From: Lysobacterales bacterium
Lineage (GTDB): Bacteria > Pseudomonadota > Gammaproteobacteria > Xanthomonadales > SZUA-36
NCBI GenBank assembly: GCA_028289465.1
Contig: JANQPM010000089.1
Location: 23,485 to 87,484 of the forward strand
Reading direction: 5' to 3'
Length of the DNA: 64,000 bases
Position numbers and translations under genes: made by a program. The notes beneath the pieces were generated by a model, which was not told where the DNA came from, did no database searches, and saw only the letters and a list, made by a program, of their open reading frames with translations. Below are positions 17,691 through 28,461 of this stretch, in pieces (within the stretch, counting starts at the first letter, position 1; each line of letters begins with the position of its first letter).

Positions 17691-17697
17691 CAGTCGA

Positions 17698-19116
<1,419 letters not shown>

Positions 19117-19140
19117 GGATTCGCTCCTGAGTCTTTCCGT

Positions 19141-19225
19141 CCGAGCGCAGTGGTTACGGTTTCGGTCGCCAAGCCTGGCCCCGCCGAATATATACAGGAC
19201 GGGGTTGCAACGCTCCTTGGCGGCC
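19141..19225 (-). promoter_or_regulatory. S-adenosylhomocysteine (SAH) riboswitch upstream of ahcY
   Basis: Read on the minus strand the RNA has the conserved SAH-aptamer elements in order: AAGGAGCGTTGCAACCCC, then GGGGCCAGGCTTGG, then AACCACTGCGCTC. GGCCGCCAAG pairs with CTTGGCG, and GAGCG near the start pairs with CGCTC at the 3' end, as in the LL-type pseudoknot of this class. The element fits in the 118-bp gap between metK and ahcY. By family behaviour it turns ahcY and metF on when SAH is high. Confidence 0.9.
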
Positions 19226-19234
19226 TAAATAAAG

Positions 19235-20410
<1,176 letters not shown>

Positions 20411-20503
20411 AAGATGATTCTGCCTGAATATATATCTTTTGATTCGGATAAAGAGATATATTGTACCCGCAAGTGCATCGAATTGCACCCCACTAATCTC
20501 ATT

Positions 20504-20547
20504 TAAGGTGTCTTGCGCTCGCTCCTTTCGTAGCGCAAGACACCTTA
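20504..20547. terminator. Long perfect stem-loop between the antiporter gene and metK
   Basis: TAAGGTGTCTTGCGCT and AGCGCAAGACACCTTA form a perfect 16-bp stem with a 12-base loop. It lies 12 bases after the antiporter stop and 94 bases before the metK start, where termination would be useful. The arm GGTGTCTTGCGC recurs at 30528-30539 at the edge of a family B repeat, so the element may be a repeat used as a terminator. Confidence 0.65.
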
Positions 20548-20558
20548 TTCGCGTCGAA

Positions 20559-21917
20559 TCAGTGCAGCGGTGCGGACAGCCAGTCCCAGAACAGCCAGAA
20601 GAATAGTGTCGAGGTGGCCAGTGTGGCCAGCATCACCGGCAGGCCCTTTTTGAACCACAGTCCAGGCGTGATCTGTACGCTCGGGTCGCCGCTTTCCCGG
20701 GCGTAGCGTTCGGAAATGGTCACGATGAATACATTGGCCGTCGACCCGATATGCGTGCCGTTGCCGCCCATGCCGACACCGACTACCAGTCCCCACCATA
20801 ACGGCATCGTGTTGATGCCCTGAGCCTCCAAGCTCAGAATGATCGGAATCATCGCTGCGGTGAACGGAATATTGTCAATCAGGGCCGACAACGCCGCACC
20901 GACCCACATCAGCATAATCGTGGCCATAAACAGATCTTGCTGCACAAACGGTGTGATGAACTGACCGACGTACATCAAAAATTGGCTGTGCTCGACGCCG
21001 CCGACCAGCATAAACAGCGAAATGAAGAAGATCAGCAGCGTGATCTCCACATGTTCGAAGGTCCGGTCCATCACCACACGGCGTGAGACAAATACCAGCG
21101 CAGTCATGCCCAGCGCGGAAACGAACCACGGCTCCCAGTGCAGTTGGTGATGAACCATGAACAGCACCACCATCGCGCCGAGAATAATCAAGGAGGCATT
21201 CCAGACCTTTTTGTTCTTCAGTTCGACATCACGATGGAATTCCGTCGCCGGCTCGACTGCCAACTCCTTGCGGAACAAGAACTTGAACAGAAACAGTACG
21301 ACGACCCAGGCCACCAGCACCGGCGGACCCATGCGTTTGACGAATTGGTTGAAAGAAATATCGGCCGCAGAACCGATCATCAAGTTGGGCGGATCGCCAA
21401 CCAGTGTCGCCACGCCGCCGGTATCGGACAGCAATGCGGCGGCCAGCAAATACGGAATCGGCGTGATGCGCTGGGCTTTCGCAATCAGGATGATCAGCGG
21501 ACCGAAAATCACCACAGTCGTGACATTGTCCAGCAACAATGACAATACCGTAACCAAGGTTCCCATCAGCGCCAGCAGCATAAACAACCGGCCTTTGCTG
21601 AGCTCGGCGATCTTGTAAGCCAGCCGGTCAAAGCCGCCGGTCGGGATCATGATTGCCACGATAGTCATCATGCAGCCGAGCAGGAAAACCACATTCCAGT
21701 CGACCGCCTCAATCGCACCTCCGGGTGAATAAAAGCCCATGATCTGGCCGGCAATGATCATCGCGATGGCGCCACCAGCGGCGAACTTCACGCGCTCCAT
21801 CCCATGAATTTGTTCAGTAAAGATACCGATAAAGGTAACGGCCAGAATAATGCCCGACACCAGCATCGAATCGGTAAATTGCAACGTGCCGGCAAGGATT
21901 TCCGCTTCAGCTGTCAT
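20559..21917 (-). CDS. nhaD: NhaD/ArsB-type sodium-proton antiporter (ion transporter superfamily)
   Basis: Inner-membrane carrier of 452 residues with 11-12 hydrophobic segments and the two inverted-repeat hairpin motifs of the ArsB/NhaD/SLC13 group: [18 protein letters not shown] in the first half and [13 protein letters not shown] in the second. This pattern fits NhaD-type Na+(Li+)/H+ exchange better than citrate or arsenite transport, but the ion is inferred. AAAAGGA lies 9 bases before the ATG. The gene has a structured leader of about 195 nt and its own promoter. Confidence 0.88.
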   Translation of the reverse strand: MTAEAEILAGTLQFTDSMLVSGIILAVTFIGIFTEQIHGMERVKFAAGGAIAMIIAGQIMGFYSPGGAIEAVDWNVVFLLGCMMTIVAIMIPTGGFDRLAYKIAELSKGRLFMLLALMGTLVTVLSLLLDNVTTVVIFGPLIILIAKAQRITPIPYLLAAALLSDTGGVATLVGDPPNLMIGSAADISFNQFVKRMGPPVLVAWVVVLFLFKFLFRKELAVEPATEFHRDVELKNKKVWNASLIILGAMVVLFMVHHQLHWEPWFVSALGMTALVFVSRRVVMDRTFEHVEITLLIFFISLFMLVGGVEHSQFLMYVGQFITPFVQQDLFMATIMLMWVGAALSALIDNIPFTAAMIPIILSLEAQGINTMPLWWGLVVGVGMGGNGTHIGSTANVFIVTISERYARESGDPSVQITPGLWFKKGLPVMLATLATSTLFFWLFWDWLSAPLH

Positions 21918-22112
21918 TTTCTGAATTCCTTTTCATTAGCAATGACTTATTACTGTTTGAGTGGCGTTTTCAACGCATCGCCTAAACCTTGCGTGACTAC
22001 CCCGGCGCTTTGCGCGGTGCAATCAAACGCATGCTGGCAATAGTGGTAATCCCCCACGGATGGCGCTCGCCACTTAAAAACGCCGGACTGTCCAATGCCC
22101 GGCGCTTTCACC
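21918..22112 (-). promoter_or_regulatory. Long structured 5' leader of the antiporter gene (candidate riboswitch)
   Basis: Read on the minus strand, the leader starts with a hairpin CGCCGG(12-nt loop)CCGGCG followed by TTTTT (about 22076-22105). A domain follows, closed by AGTGGCG (22074-22068) pairing with CGCCACT (21966-21960). Inside are further hairpins: GTGG/CCAC (22057-22043) and GCGC-AAA-GCGC (22015-22005). The T-run itself can pair with AAA just 3' of the closing stem, so two exclusive structures are possible. I cannot match it to a known aptamer consensus from memory; Li+ or Na+ riboswitches are known before such transporters. Confidence 0.5.
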
Positions 22113-22117
22113 GGCTA

Positions 22118-22147
22118 ATATACCATAGGCGGTAATCGGCGCTGCAA
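22118..22147 (-). promoter_or_regulatory. Promoter of the antiporter gene
   Basis: On the minus strand TTGCAG (22147-22142), an 18-base spacer and an extended -10 TGGTATATT (TATATT at 22123-22118) place transcription start near 22111, exactly where the structured leader begins. Confidence 0.55.
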
Positions 22148-22284
22148 CGGGCGACCCTGGGGCACAGCTCATTGCAGACAGTATCCGGCGGGCCGTTGAC
22201 AACCCCGGCATACCATCGCTTAACCTGAAGCGTCGCATTGGTCCAGGCTCTTGCCGGACGCAACCAAAAAATCGGAGAACGATA

Positions 22285-22719
22285 TTGAAAGTACCGACCC
22301 GCAGACAGGCCATCAGAGATATTCTGGTATTCCAGCTTAAATTATTCGTTGACGGGTTCCGTGACCTGCTGCTGAGCCCGATTTCGCTGATCGTCGGCCT
22401 GCTGGGCGTGCTGGCGGACAGGCAGCGCCCGGCCCGGGCCTTTCACGATGTGCTGGAATGGGGTAAACGCAGCGAACGCTGGATCAACCTGTTTGGCGCA
22501 TTGCCGCGGCGGCGTCAGCTATCGGCTTCGATGGCCGCGAGCCGTTTCAAGGACATGGACGATATCGTGAACGACCTGGAACGCCGGATTATCGAAGAAC
22601 ATGAACAGGGACACCTCAGCAATAAAGCCAAGGATACGGTAGACCGTTCACTGTCCGCGCTGCACGATGCGTTTCGCCGCTCAGGCCGCAACCGGCGCGA
22701 CGACGGCGGTATTCAGTAG
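22285..22719 (+). CDS. Conserved hypothetical protein with one hydrophobic segment
   Basis: I do not recognise the family. The 144-residue protein has a basic N-terminus, one hydrophobic stretch at residues 29-44 (LLLSPISLIVGLLGVL) and a charged, helical C-terminal half rich in Arg, Glu and Asp. It starts at TTG 22285, with GGAG 7 bases upstream; no ATG lies before the hydrophobic stretch. A TTGACA at 22196-22201 could be a -35. Its stop overlaps the convergent CBS gene by 7 bases. Confidence 0.75.
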   Translation: MKVPTRRQAIRDILVFQLKLFVDGFRDLLLSPISLIVGLLGVLADRQRPARAFHDVLEWGKRSERWINLFGALPRRRQLSASMAASRFKDMDDIVNDLERRIIEEHEQGHLSNKAKDTVDRSLSALHDAFRRSGRNRRDDGGIQ

Positions 22720-23147
22720 GATCCCTGAATGTATTGGCTCAACTGAGCCACTTCTTCCTCTTTCTCCGATAGCAGGCCTTTCACCAGATCGCCGATCGAT
22801 ACGATACCGACCAATTGCCCGGCTTCCATAATCGGCAGGTGCCGGCAACGGTTATCGGTCATCACCTTCATGCAGCGTTCGATATCGTCAGTGGATTCGA
22901 CGGTGATAACCGGAGAAGTCATCACGTCCTGCAACTTCGTCTCGCGCGAGGAGCGGAACTTCAACGCGATTTTTCGCAGATAGTCACGCTCGGTAAATAT
23001 CCCGCGAATCTTGTCGTCCACCGTGATAATCAGCGCGCCAACATTATTTTCCGCCATGGTTCGAATCGCCTCGAACACCGTTTGCTGCGGCTTAGCGGTA
23101 ATGATGTGGCGTCCCTTACGGTCAAGAATCTGTCTGATCATAGACAT
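22713..23147 (-). CDS. Two-CBS-domain protein
   Basis: A 144-residue cytosolic protein made of a tandem CBS pair (Bateman module), typically a sensor of adenosyl ligands such as AMP or ATP. The first repeat ends IRGIFTERDYLRKI and the second has HLPIMEAGQLVGIVSIGDLVK. The ATG at 23147 follows a strong GGAGGG with 6-base spacing; a longer open frame upstream runs into repeat DNA and is not used. With no attached effector domain its partner is unknown. Confidence 0.9.
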   Translation of the reverse strand: MSMIRQILDRKGRHIITAKPQQTVFEAIRTMAENNVGALIITVDDKIRGIFTERDYLRKIALKFRSSRETKLQDVMTSPVITVESTDDIERCMKVMTDNRCRHLPIMEAGQLVGIVSIGDLVKGLLSEKEEEVAQLSQYIQGSY

Positions 23148-23221
23148 GGCTTGCCCTCCACAATCTTCCCTACTCCTGAGTCTACTACAGAATGCCCCAA
23201 TGTAAACCGGAGCCTCTGCAA

Positions 23222-23252
23222 GAGCAGCAGGCGACCCGCCGGAGCGGGCGCC
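23222..23252. repeat. Family B dispersed repeat, inverted copy 2
   Basis: AGGCGACCCGCCGGAGCGGGCG is the reverse complement of the family B core at 17655-17676. It lies just upstream of the CBS gene promoter region and 54 bases before a family A pair. Confidence 0.7.
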
Positions 23253-23306
23253 GTGAAGCATGGCTTCTCGCGCGTTGCGCAAACCGTCCTTTGAGAATCC
23301 CAACGT

Positions 23307-23392
23307 CTGTAGGAGCGCCTTTAGGCGCGATCAGCGTTTATCGGAAGCCTTCATCACGCGGTAGGTATTCGCGCCTAAAGGCGCTCCTACAG
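23307..23392. repeat. REP-like inverted pair, family A copy 2
   Basis: The clearest copy: CTGTAGGAGCGCCTTTAGG at 23307 and its complement ending GGCGCTCCTACAG at 23392 are a near-perfect inverted pair, each unit itself palindromic (GCGCCTTTAGGCGC). Spacer and unit layout match 15631-15725. It resembles the BIME pairs of Pseudomonas REP sequences. Nothing else is seen in 23148-23436. Confidence 0.9.
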
Positions 23393-23436
23393 GTGGGTGG
23401 TATTTTCGGACGGTTTTGCTTTATCGCGGATTATGG

Positions 23437-23748
23437 CTACCGCTGACGGCGGGAGACTACCGTGTATTCGGCTTCGATTGTCTGTCCCGGCCTGGTGGCG
23501 CCTGGCTCATCCGGGTCTGCTTCCGAACCGGCTGTACTGCCCGCAGCGACCGTTTGTCGCTTCTTTTTCCATTGAAGCCAGACGATACGAGTGCGGATCG
23601 CAATCACTGCGATTACCAATAAGCCTGTGACTACGGCCAGTACCGCAAATCCAAGCAGGAACGAAACCAGCAGCATGATCGCAGCACCGACCGCCGCCAG
23701 TATCTGCATCAGCGGATTTCCATTAGGCGATTTGAGATAATAGGCCAT
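23437..23748 (-). CDS. Small membrane protein of unknown function
   Basis: A protein of 103 residues starting MAYYLKSPNGNPL, with two adjacent hydrophobic helices (about residues 15-55), a basic cytoplasmic edge (WLQWKKKRQ) and a polar, acidic tail. The family is not recognised. The alternative start ATG 23781 adds 11 residues and would overlap the divergent Rieske start by 11 bases. Neither start has a clear Shine-Dalgarno. Confidence 0.7.
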   Translation of the reverse strand: MAYYLKSPNGNPLMQILAAVGAAIMLLVSFLLGFAVLAVVTGLLVIAVIAIRTRIVWLQWKKKRQTVAAGSTAGSEADPDEPGATRPGQTIEAEYTVVSRRQR

Positions 23749-23770
23749 CACAGTATCGTGGAGTGGACTA

Positions 23771-24175
23771 ATGTCTGACATGGGGCCGCCGAAGCCCGAT
23801 TCAAATAGCCCTTCCGGCATACGCCTGTGCGGCATCGACGCAGTGAAACCCGGCCAGGGCAAGGAGATTTTTCTGTCCGGCCCTGACGGCGGTACCTATC
23901 TGGTGCTGCTGCGCGGCGCCGACGGCATCGTCGCGTACCACAATGAATGTCCGCACCAGGGCCGACCGATGAACTGGGCTGTCGATCAGTTCCTGATCAG
24001 CAAGGAAGGGCATTTGGTCTGCGCTCACCACGGGGCCTGTTTTGACATCGACAGCGGACGCTGCATCAGCGGTCCGTGCGAGGGCGCCGGCCTGCAGGCG
24101 GTGGATGTGCAGATCGCGGACAGCGGCATATACTTACGAGAACGTCTCTCACCGAGTGAAGAAGTGCATGGCTGA
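23771..24175 (+). CDS. Rieske [2Fe-2S] ferredoxin-like protein
   Basis: A stand-alone Rieske domain of 134 residues that would carry electrons. ECPHQGRPMN supplies the first Cys-His pair and CAHHGACFDIDSG the second, both as in the Rieske consensus. There is no signal peptide, so it is cytosolic. GGAG lies 8 bases before the ATG. The next gene overlaps its end by 8 bases. The oxygenase or reductase partner is not in the window. Confidence 0.9.
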   Translation: MSDMGPPKPDSNSPSGIRLCGIDAVKPGQGKEIFLSGPDGGTYLVLLRGADGIVAYHNECPHQGRPMNWAVDQFLISKEGHLVCAHHGACFDIDSGRCISGPCEGAGLQAVDVQIADSGIYLRERLSPSEEVHG

Positions 24176-24443
24176 GCAAAAAACCACGGTGGTCCTGGAA
24201 GAAATCCTGCGAATACAAAAAAAGCAACTGGAACTGTCGCGGGAAAGCCTGACCTTGCAAAAGCAGCATATGGCGATGTTGGAAACGCAGTTTCAGCGGG
24301 CGGAGAAACTGCACGACAAAGCGGAATCCATTCAAGACAAAAGTGCGGCATTGATGGAAGTCGGCCGCAAGACGATAGCGCTCATCCTGCCCATCGCGGT
24401 CGCATTGACCCTGTTTCTCACCTGGCTGGTTCTGTTCCGGTAG
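24168..24443 (+). CDS. Small coiled-coil protein with C-terminal membrane anchor
   Basis: A 91-residue protein. Residues 5-65 are a charged, Gln/Lys/Glu-rich predicted coiled coil and residues 70-90 a single transmembrane helix (ALILPIAVALTLFLTWLVLF), giving a tail-anchored layout. The family is unknown. It overlaps the Rieske gene by 8 bases, so the two are expected to be made together; anchoring the Rieske protein to the membrane is a possible role but pure inference. Confidence 0.8.
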   Translation: MAEQKTTVVLEEILRIQKKQLELSRESLTLQKQHMAMLETQFQRAEKLHDKAESIQDKSAALMEVGRKTIALILPIAVALTLFLTWLVLFR

Positions 24444-24523
24444 GTTTCGACAACCGCCCGAAACAGCCAATTTGAACGGATTGATTCGGAACGGTCAATC
24501 ACGACAATCAACCAGAATAATCA

Positions 24524-26368
24524 CTAAAATAAGCAATTCACAACCAGCAGCATCACCACCAGAAACAGTACGCTCATCGGGCTGCCCGCTCTGACAAAAT
24601 CCTTCACTCGATAGCCCCCCGGGCCCATGATCAGCGCATTGACCTGATGGGTCGGAATAATAAACGCGTTGGACGTCGACAGTGCGATGATCAGCGCGTA
24701 CATGGCCGGGTTCGCGCCGGTGGCCAGCGCGATGGAAATAGCGATCGGAACCAGAATGGTGGTCGCACCGACATTGGACATCACCAGGCTGAACAAGGTG
24801 GCCAGCAGCGCCAGTACAATCTGCATCGCAAAAGCGGGTATATCGCCGAGAATGCCGAGAATGCGTTGCGCGATCCACGCCGCGGTGCCGGTATCGTTCA
24901 TCGCCTGGCCGAGCGGAATCAGACTGGCCAGCAGAAAAACCGTTTTCCAGCTCACCGCACTATACGCCTCGTCCATGGACAGCACCCGGGTCAGTACCAT
25001 GCCCAGCGCACCGACCAGCAGTGAAATCGACAGATCGAAATCGGTAAAAATAATCATGAACAGCGCGATTGCGAAGAACATCAGCGCATGCGGTACTTTA
25101 TGCGGCCGCTGTTCTTCCTGCGGAATATCGGTGGCGACGATGAAATCCTTCTCGTTGGCGACCCCCGCCAGATCCCGCCAGGTACTGTGGCTGACCAGGC
25201 AGTCACCGACTTCCAGCACCTGCTCGCGCACACCGTGGTTGATCACATCGTTGCGCCGGTTCACCGCCAATACCGAAATACCATAGCGTTGCCGCAAAGC
25301 CGCCTCGCCGACCGTTTTGCCGATCAGCTTGGAACCCGGTGGGATCACAACTTCGGATATTCCGCCCCGGCTCGGGTTGAACAGACCGCCGAAAGTGCGC
25401 AGACGGGGCTGGACCCGGCACTGATTTTTCAACGCGAATTCGCCGACCCGGTTACGCGTTCCCATCACCCCGAGAATGGTCCCGACCCAGATCATTTCAT
25501 CGGCCGGCGGCGCCAGGCGCGGTTCGTCGGTATTGCGTATCGCGAGCATCAGCGGCGCGCCCTCAAGCTTCTCCGCGTCTCCGATTTTCATACCGACCAG
25601 CGGACTGTCGACCGTTACCAGCAGTTCATAAACATTTCCCTTGATGCCGTAGACATCGGCAAAATAGGCCTTGGTTTTCGCCGGTGCGGCACTGCTTTTC
25701 TCTTCCCGGGCCGGAATCAGCCAGCGCCCGAACAGCAGAAAATAACCGATGCCGGTAATCAGCAGCGCGATGCCGACCGGGGTTACCGAAAACAGATGAA
25801 ACGCTTCCATCGCCCCGGCGCCCGCCGGCAGCGAGCGGTTCGCGTCCTCGATCAGATCATTGAGCAGAATCAGCGGCGAGGACCCGACCAGGGTCATGGT
25901 GCCGCCCATGATCGCGCAGAACCCCATCGGCATCAGCAGCCGGGACAAGGAGATGCGCGTTCGGGCCGAGATACGGCTGACCACCGGCAAGAACAGCGCG
26001 GTCGCTCCGACGTTCTGCATAAAGCCGGAAATACCGCCGACGGTGCCGGAAACCAGCGGCACAATGCGCTTTTCGGTCTTGCCGCCGATCTTCAGAATCC
26101 ACGCAGCGACAACGCTCATCACGCCGGTCCGGTCCAGACCGGCACCCAGTATCATCACCGCAATGATCGAAATCACCGCATTCGATGCAAAACCCATGAA
26201 AAGCTCATCTGAAGGCACCAGCCCGAACAGCCCCAGCAACACCAGAATACAGATCGCCGCGACGTCGATTCGCAATCTGAGGCGCTCGAATACAAACAGC
26301 GTAATGGTCAGCCCCAGCAGCAGCAGCACCAGGATCATATCTCGGGACAATGTCAGGCTGGATTCCAT
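24524..26368 (-). CDS. SLC13-family (DASS) permease with two central RCK_C domains
   Basis: A 614-residue inner-membrane carrier. An N-terminal set of helices (QNVGATALFLPVVSRIS; GGTMTLVGSSPLILLNDL) is separated from a second set (SNVGATTILVPIAISIALATG; STSNAFIIPTHQVNALIMGPGGY) by about 200 soluble residues containing two TrkA-C/RCK_C-like folds (DSPLVGMKIGDAEKL; GSKLIGKTVGEAALRQRYGI). Such proteins carry sulfate, dicarboxylates or other anions with Na+; the RCK_C part suggests ligand gating. No neighbour indicates the substrate. Confidence 0.9.
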   Translation of the reverse strand: MESSLTLSRDMILVLLLLGLTITLFVFERLRLRIDVAAICILVLLGLFGLVPSDELFMGFASNAVISIIAVMILGAGLDRTGVMSVVAAWILKIGGKTEKRIVPLVSGTVGGISGFMQNVGATALFLPVVSRISARTRISLSRLLMPMGFCAIMGGTMTLVGSSPLILLNDLIEDANRSLPAGAGAMEAFHLFSVTPVGIALLITGIGYFLLFGRWLIPAREEKSSAAPAKTKAYFADVYGIKGNVYELLVTVDSPLVGMKIGDAEKLEGAPLMLAIRNTDEPRLAPPADEMIWVGTILGVMGTRNRVGEFALKNQCRVQPRLRTFGGLFNPSRGGISEVVIPPGSKLIGKTVGEAALRQRYGISVLAVNRRNDVINHGVREQVLEVGDCLVSHSTWRDLAGVANEKDFIVATDIPQEEQRPHKVPHALMFFAIALFMIIFTDFDLSISLLVGALGMVLTRVLSMDEAYSAVSWKTVFLLASLIPLGQAMNDTGTAAWIAQRILGILGDIPAFAMQIVLALLATLFSLVMSNVGATTILVPIAISIALATGANPAMYALIIALSTSNAFIIPTHQVNALIMGPGGYRVKDFVRAGSPMSVLFLVVMLLVVNCLF

Positions 26369-26499
26369 TCGCGATGGCTTGCTTTCTACTTGTTATGTTC
26401 GCCTACTACCTTAGCTTAAATACGGACCGAACGGCAGTAAACCGCCCGAACCGGCCAACGGGCCCTGAGATATTCTAAACGCCGCCATATCATCACGCC

Positions 26500-26572
26500 G
26501 CAGAAGCATCTTTAGGCGCGGTGTCGGCGTAACTTGAACCTGCTATTGATCGCGCCTGAAGGCGCTGCTACC
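26500..26572. repeat. REP-like inverted pair, family A copy 3 (diverged)
   Basis: Units at 26500-26522 (CATCTTTAGGCGCGGT) and 26548-26572 (GATCGCGCCTGAAGGCGCTG) keep the family A core with several substitutions and a shorter spacer. The 26369-26620 gap holds nothing else that I recognise. Confidence 0.7.
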
Positions 26573-26620
26573 GGCAGGTTTACGGCCATGGGCTTCTACC
26601 GCCGAATCAGCAGCACCGAA

Positions 26621-27355
26621 TCAGTAGCGTCTGAGCAGCAGATCCCAAACGCCGTGCCCGAGCCGTCGGCCGCGTCGTTCGAAATGAGTTTCCGGCCGCC
26701 ATGACGGCCGATCGACATAGTCCCCGCCTGCCGATTCATTGGTGAATCGATCGCAGCCGGTTACCACCTCCAGCATATGTTCGGCATAGGGCCGCCAATC
26801 GGTCGCCATATGCCACAACCCGCCGATTTTCAATTTGTCCGCCACCAGATCGGCAAACTCCGGCTGCACCAGGCGCCGCTTGTGATGGCGCTTTTTCGGC
26901 CACGGGTCGGGGAAATACAGTCGTACGGCATCGATTGACGCATCCGCCACGCAGGCTTGCAGTACGTCAACCGCATCGTCCGACATAATGCGCACATTGC
27001 CGAGCCCGGCTTGTTCGATTTTCTGCAGCGCGGCACCCACGCCGGGCGGGTAGACCTCGATACCGAGAAAGTTGCAGTCGGCTTCGGCCGCGGCCATCGC
27101 GGCCAGTGCATCGCCGTTGCCGAAACCGATTTCCAGCACCAGCGGCGCATCCCGGCCGAACGCTGTTTGCATGTCGATGTGGCCGCTGCCGGCTGCCGGG
27201 CCGTCCAGACCGTAAACCGGCCAGAGTACCTCCAGCGCACGCCGCTGAGCCTTGGTCAGGCGGCCCTGACGCACAACGAAGCTGCGTATCGGCCGCTGCT
27301 GCCGGCTCTCGTCTGGTCCGGAGTCGGTCACAGGATGCTTAAAAGAATGTGCCAT
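26621..27355 (-). CDS. trmB: tRNA (guanine(46)-N7)-methyltransferase
   Basis: SAM-dependent enzyme that methylates G46 in the variable loop of tRNAs. [12 protein letters not shown] is the SAM-binding motif I, and [21 protein letters not shown] is the TrmB hallmark loop, with catalytic Asp and Arg/Lys residues. At 244 residues it has the usual length. The start overlaps the thiG stop by 17 bases. It ends the long minus-strand run that begins at gshB. Confidence 0.96.
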   Translation of the reverse strand: MAHSFKHPVTDSGPDESRQQRPIRSFVVRQGRLTKAQRRALEVLWPVYGLDGPAAGSGHIDMQTAFGRDAPLVLEIGFGNGDALAAMAAAEADCNFLGIEVYPPGVGAALQKIEQAGLGNVRIMSDDAVDVLQACVADASIDAVRLYFPDPWPKKRHHKRRLVQPEFADLVADKLKIGGLWHMATDWRPYAEHMLEVVTGCDRFTNESAGGDYVDRPSWRPETHFERRGRRLGHGVWDLLLRRY

Positions 27356-28166
27356 CCACCGGCGAGGACGCCGATGCGAAGCGTTTACGCGGAATACGGC
27401 CAGCCAGATAGGCTTCCCGGCCCGCTTTAACCGCCTTGTTCATCGCGGCTGCCATCAGCACCGGGTCGCGCGCACCGGCGATTGCCGTATTCATCAGCAC
27501 GCCGTCGCAGCCCAGTTCCATCGCAATCGCCGCATCGGAAGCCGTGCCGACGCCGGCGTCCACCAAGACTGGAACCGAGGCCTCTTCCACGATGGTCAGA
27601 ATGTTATAGCGGTTCTGGATGCCCAGGCCCGATCCTATCGGTGCGGCCAGCGGCATCACTGCAACGCAGCCGAGGTCGGCGAAACGCCGCGCAATGATCG
27701 GGTCGTCGTTGGTGTAGACCATCACCTCAAAACCCTCGGCGATCAGTTGCTCTGCCGCGGTCAGGGTTTCCGGAATATCCGGAAACAGGGTTTTTTCGTC
27801 ACCCAGCACTTCCAGTTTGACCAGGCTGTGGCCATCCAGTAATTCACGCGCCAGGCGGCAGGTCCGGACCGCGTCGCGGGCCGAATAACAGCCGGCGGTA
27901 TTCGGCAATATGGTGTATTTTTCCGGCGGCAACGCTTCCAGCAGACTCGGTTCGTCGGCATTCTGGCCGATATTGGTGCGGCGAATGGCCACCGTCACGA
28001 TTTCGGCACCCGCCGCTTCGGTTGCCCGCCGGGTTTCGTCCAAATCGCGGTATTTGCCGGTGCCGGTCAGCAGCCGTGAACGGTAGCGGCGCCCGGCCAC
28101 GATCAGTACATCATCGACGGGCATGGAAGGGGTCTTGTCTGACGGCTGTGCCTGGCTGCTTGTCAT
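27339..28166 (-). CDS. thiG: Thiazole synthase
   Basis: Forms the thiazole phosphate of thiamine from deoxyxylulose phosphate, dehydroglycine and ThiS-thiocarboxylate. TIM barrel with the Schiff-base lysine K117 in [10 protein letters not shown], and GTGKYRD and [22 protein letters not shown] as phosphate-binding signatures. The 275-residue frame has about 14 extra N-terminal residues; MPVDDV at residue 15 is an alternative start. thiS precedes it by 78 bases; thiF, thiH and thiO are not in the window. Confidence 0.97.
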   Translation of the reverse strand: MTSSQAQPSDKTPSMPVDDVLIVAGRRYRSRLLTGTGKYRDLDETRRATEAAGAEIVTVAIRRTNIGQNADEPSLLEALPPEKYTILPNTAGCYSARDAVRTCRLARELLDGHSLVKLEVLGDEKTLFPDIPETLTAAEQLIAEGFEVMVYTNDDPIIARRFADLGCVAVMPLAAPIGSGLGIQNRYNILTIVEEASVPVLVDAGVGTASDAAIAMELGCDGVLMNTAIAGARDPVLMAAAMNKAVKAGREAYLAGRIPRKRFASASSPVDGTFF

Positions 28167-28244
28167 CGGGTTTCCAACTGTGTTCGGGAAAATATCAATT
28201 CGGTGAAAAATATCAATCCGGGCGGAGGTTGAACAAGGCCGGCG

Positions 28245-28448
28245 CTAGCCGCCGCCCATCGCATGTACGATCTCTATTCGATCATTCTGGTTCAGCTTGT
28301 AGCCGGAATGCTCGCTTTTCGGAACGATCTCGAGATTGACCTCGACCGCCACGCGGCGGTGCGGCAGATCCAGATGCTCCAGTAGCTCCGCTACCGTGGT
28401 TTTTTCCGGAAGCCGGATACAGTCACCGTTTACGATGAGTTCTATCAT
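28245..28448 (-). CDS. thiS: Sulfur carrier protein ThiS
   Basis: A ubiquitin-fold carrier of 67 residues ending HAMGGG, the C-terminal Gly-Gly that is adenylated and thiocarboxylated. The N-terminus is MIELIVNGD and TVAELLEHLDL forms the usual helix. It delivers sulfur to ThiG, which follows. It starts 13 bases after the pyrB stop. Confidence 0.95.
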   Translation of the reverse strand: MIELIVNGDCIRLPEKTTVAELLEHLDLPHRRVAVEVNLEIVPKSEHSGYKLNQNDRIEIVHAMGGG

Positions 28449-28461
28449 GCAGCTATTTTAC

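Noticed and set aside
22075..22106. The GC hairpin and T-run read as a terminator for an upstream minus-strand gene
   Set aside because: No minus-strand gene lies upstream before the promoter; the element is at the start of the antiporter leader, so it was described as part of that leader.
25088..26212. A 374-codon plus-strand frame opposite the SLC13 carrier
   Set aside because: It is antisense to a protein with clear family motifs; the composition is typical of a shadow frame (Arg-, Gln- and His-rich).
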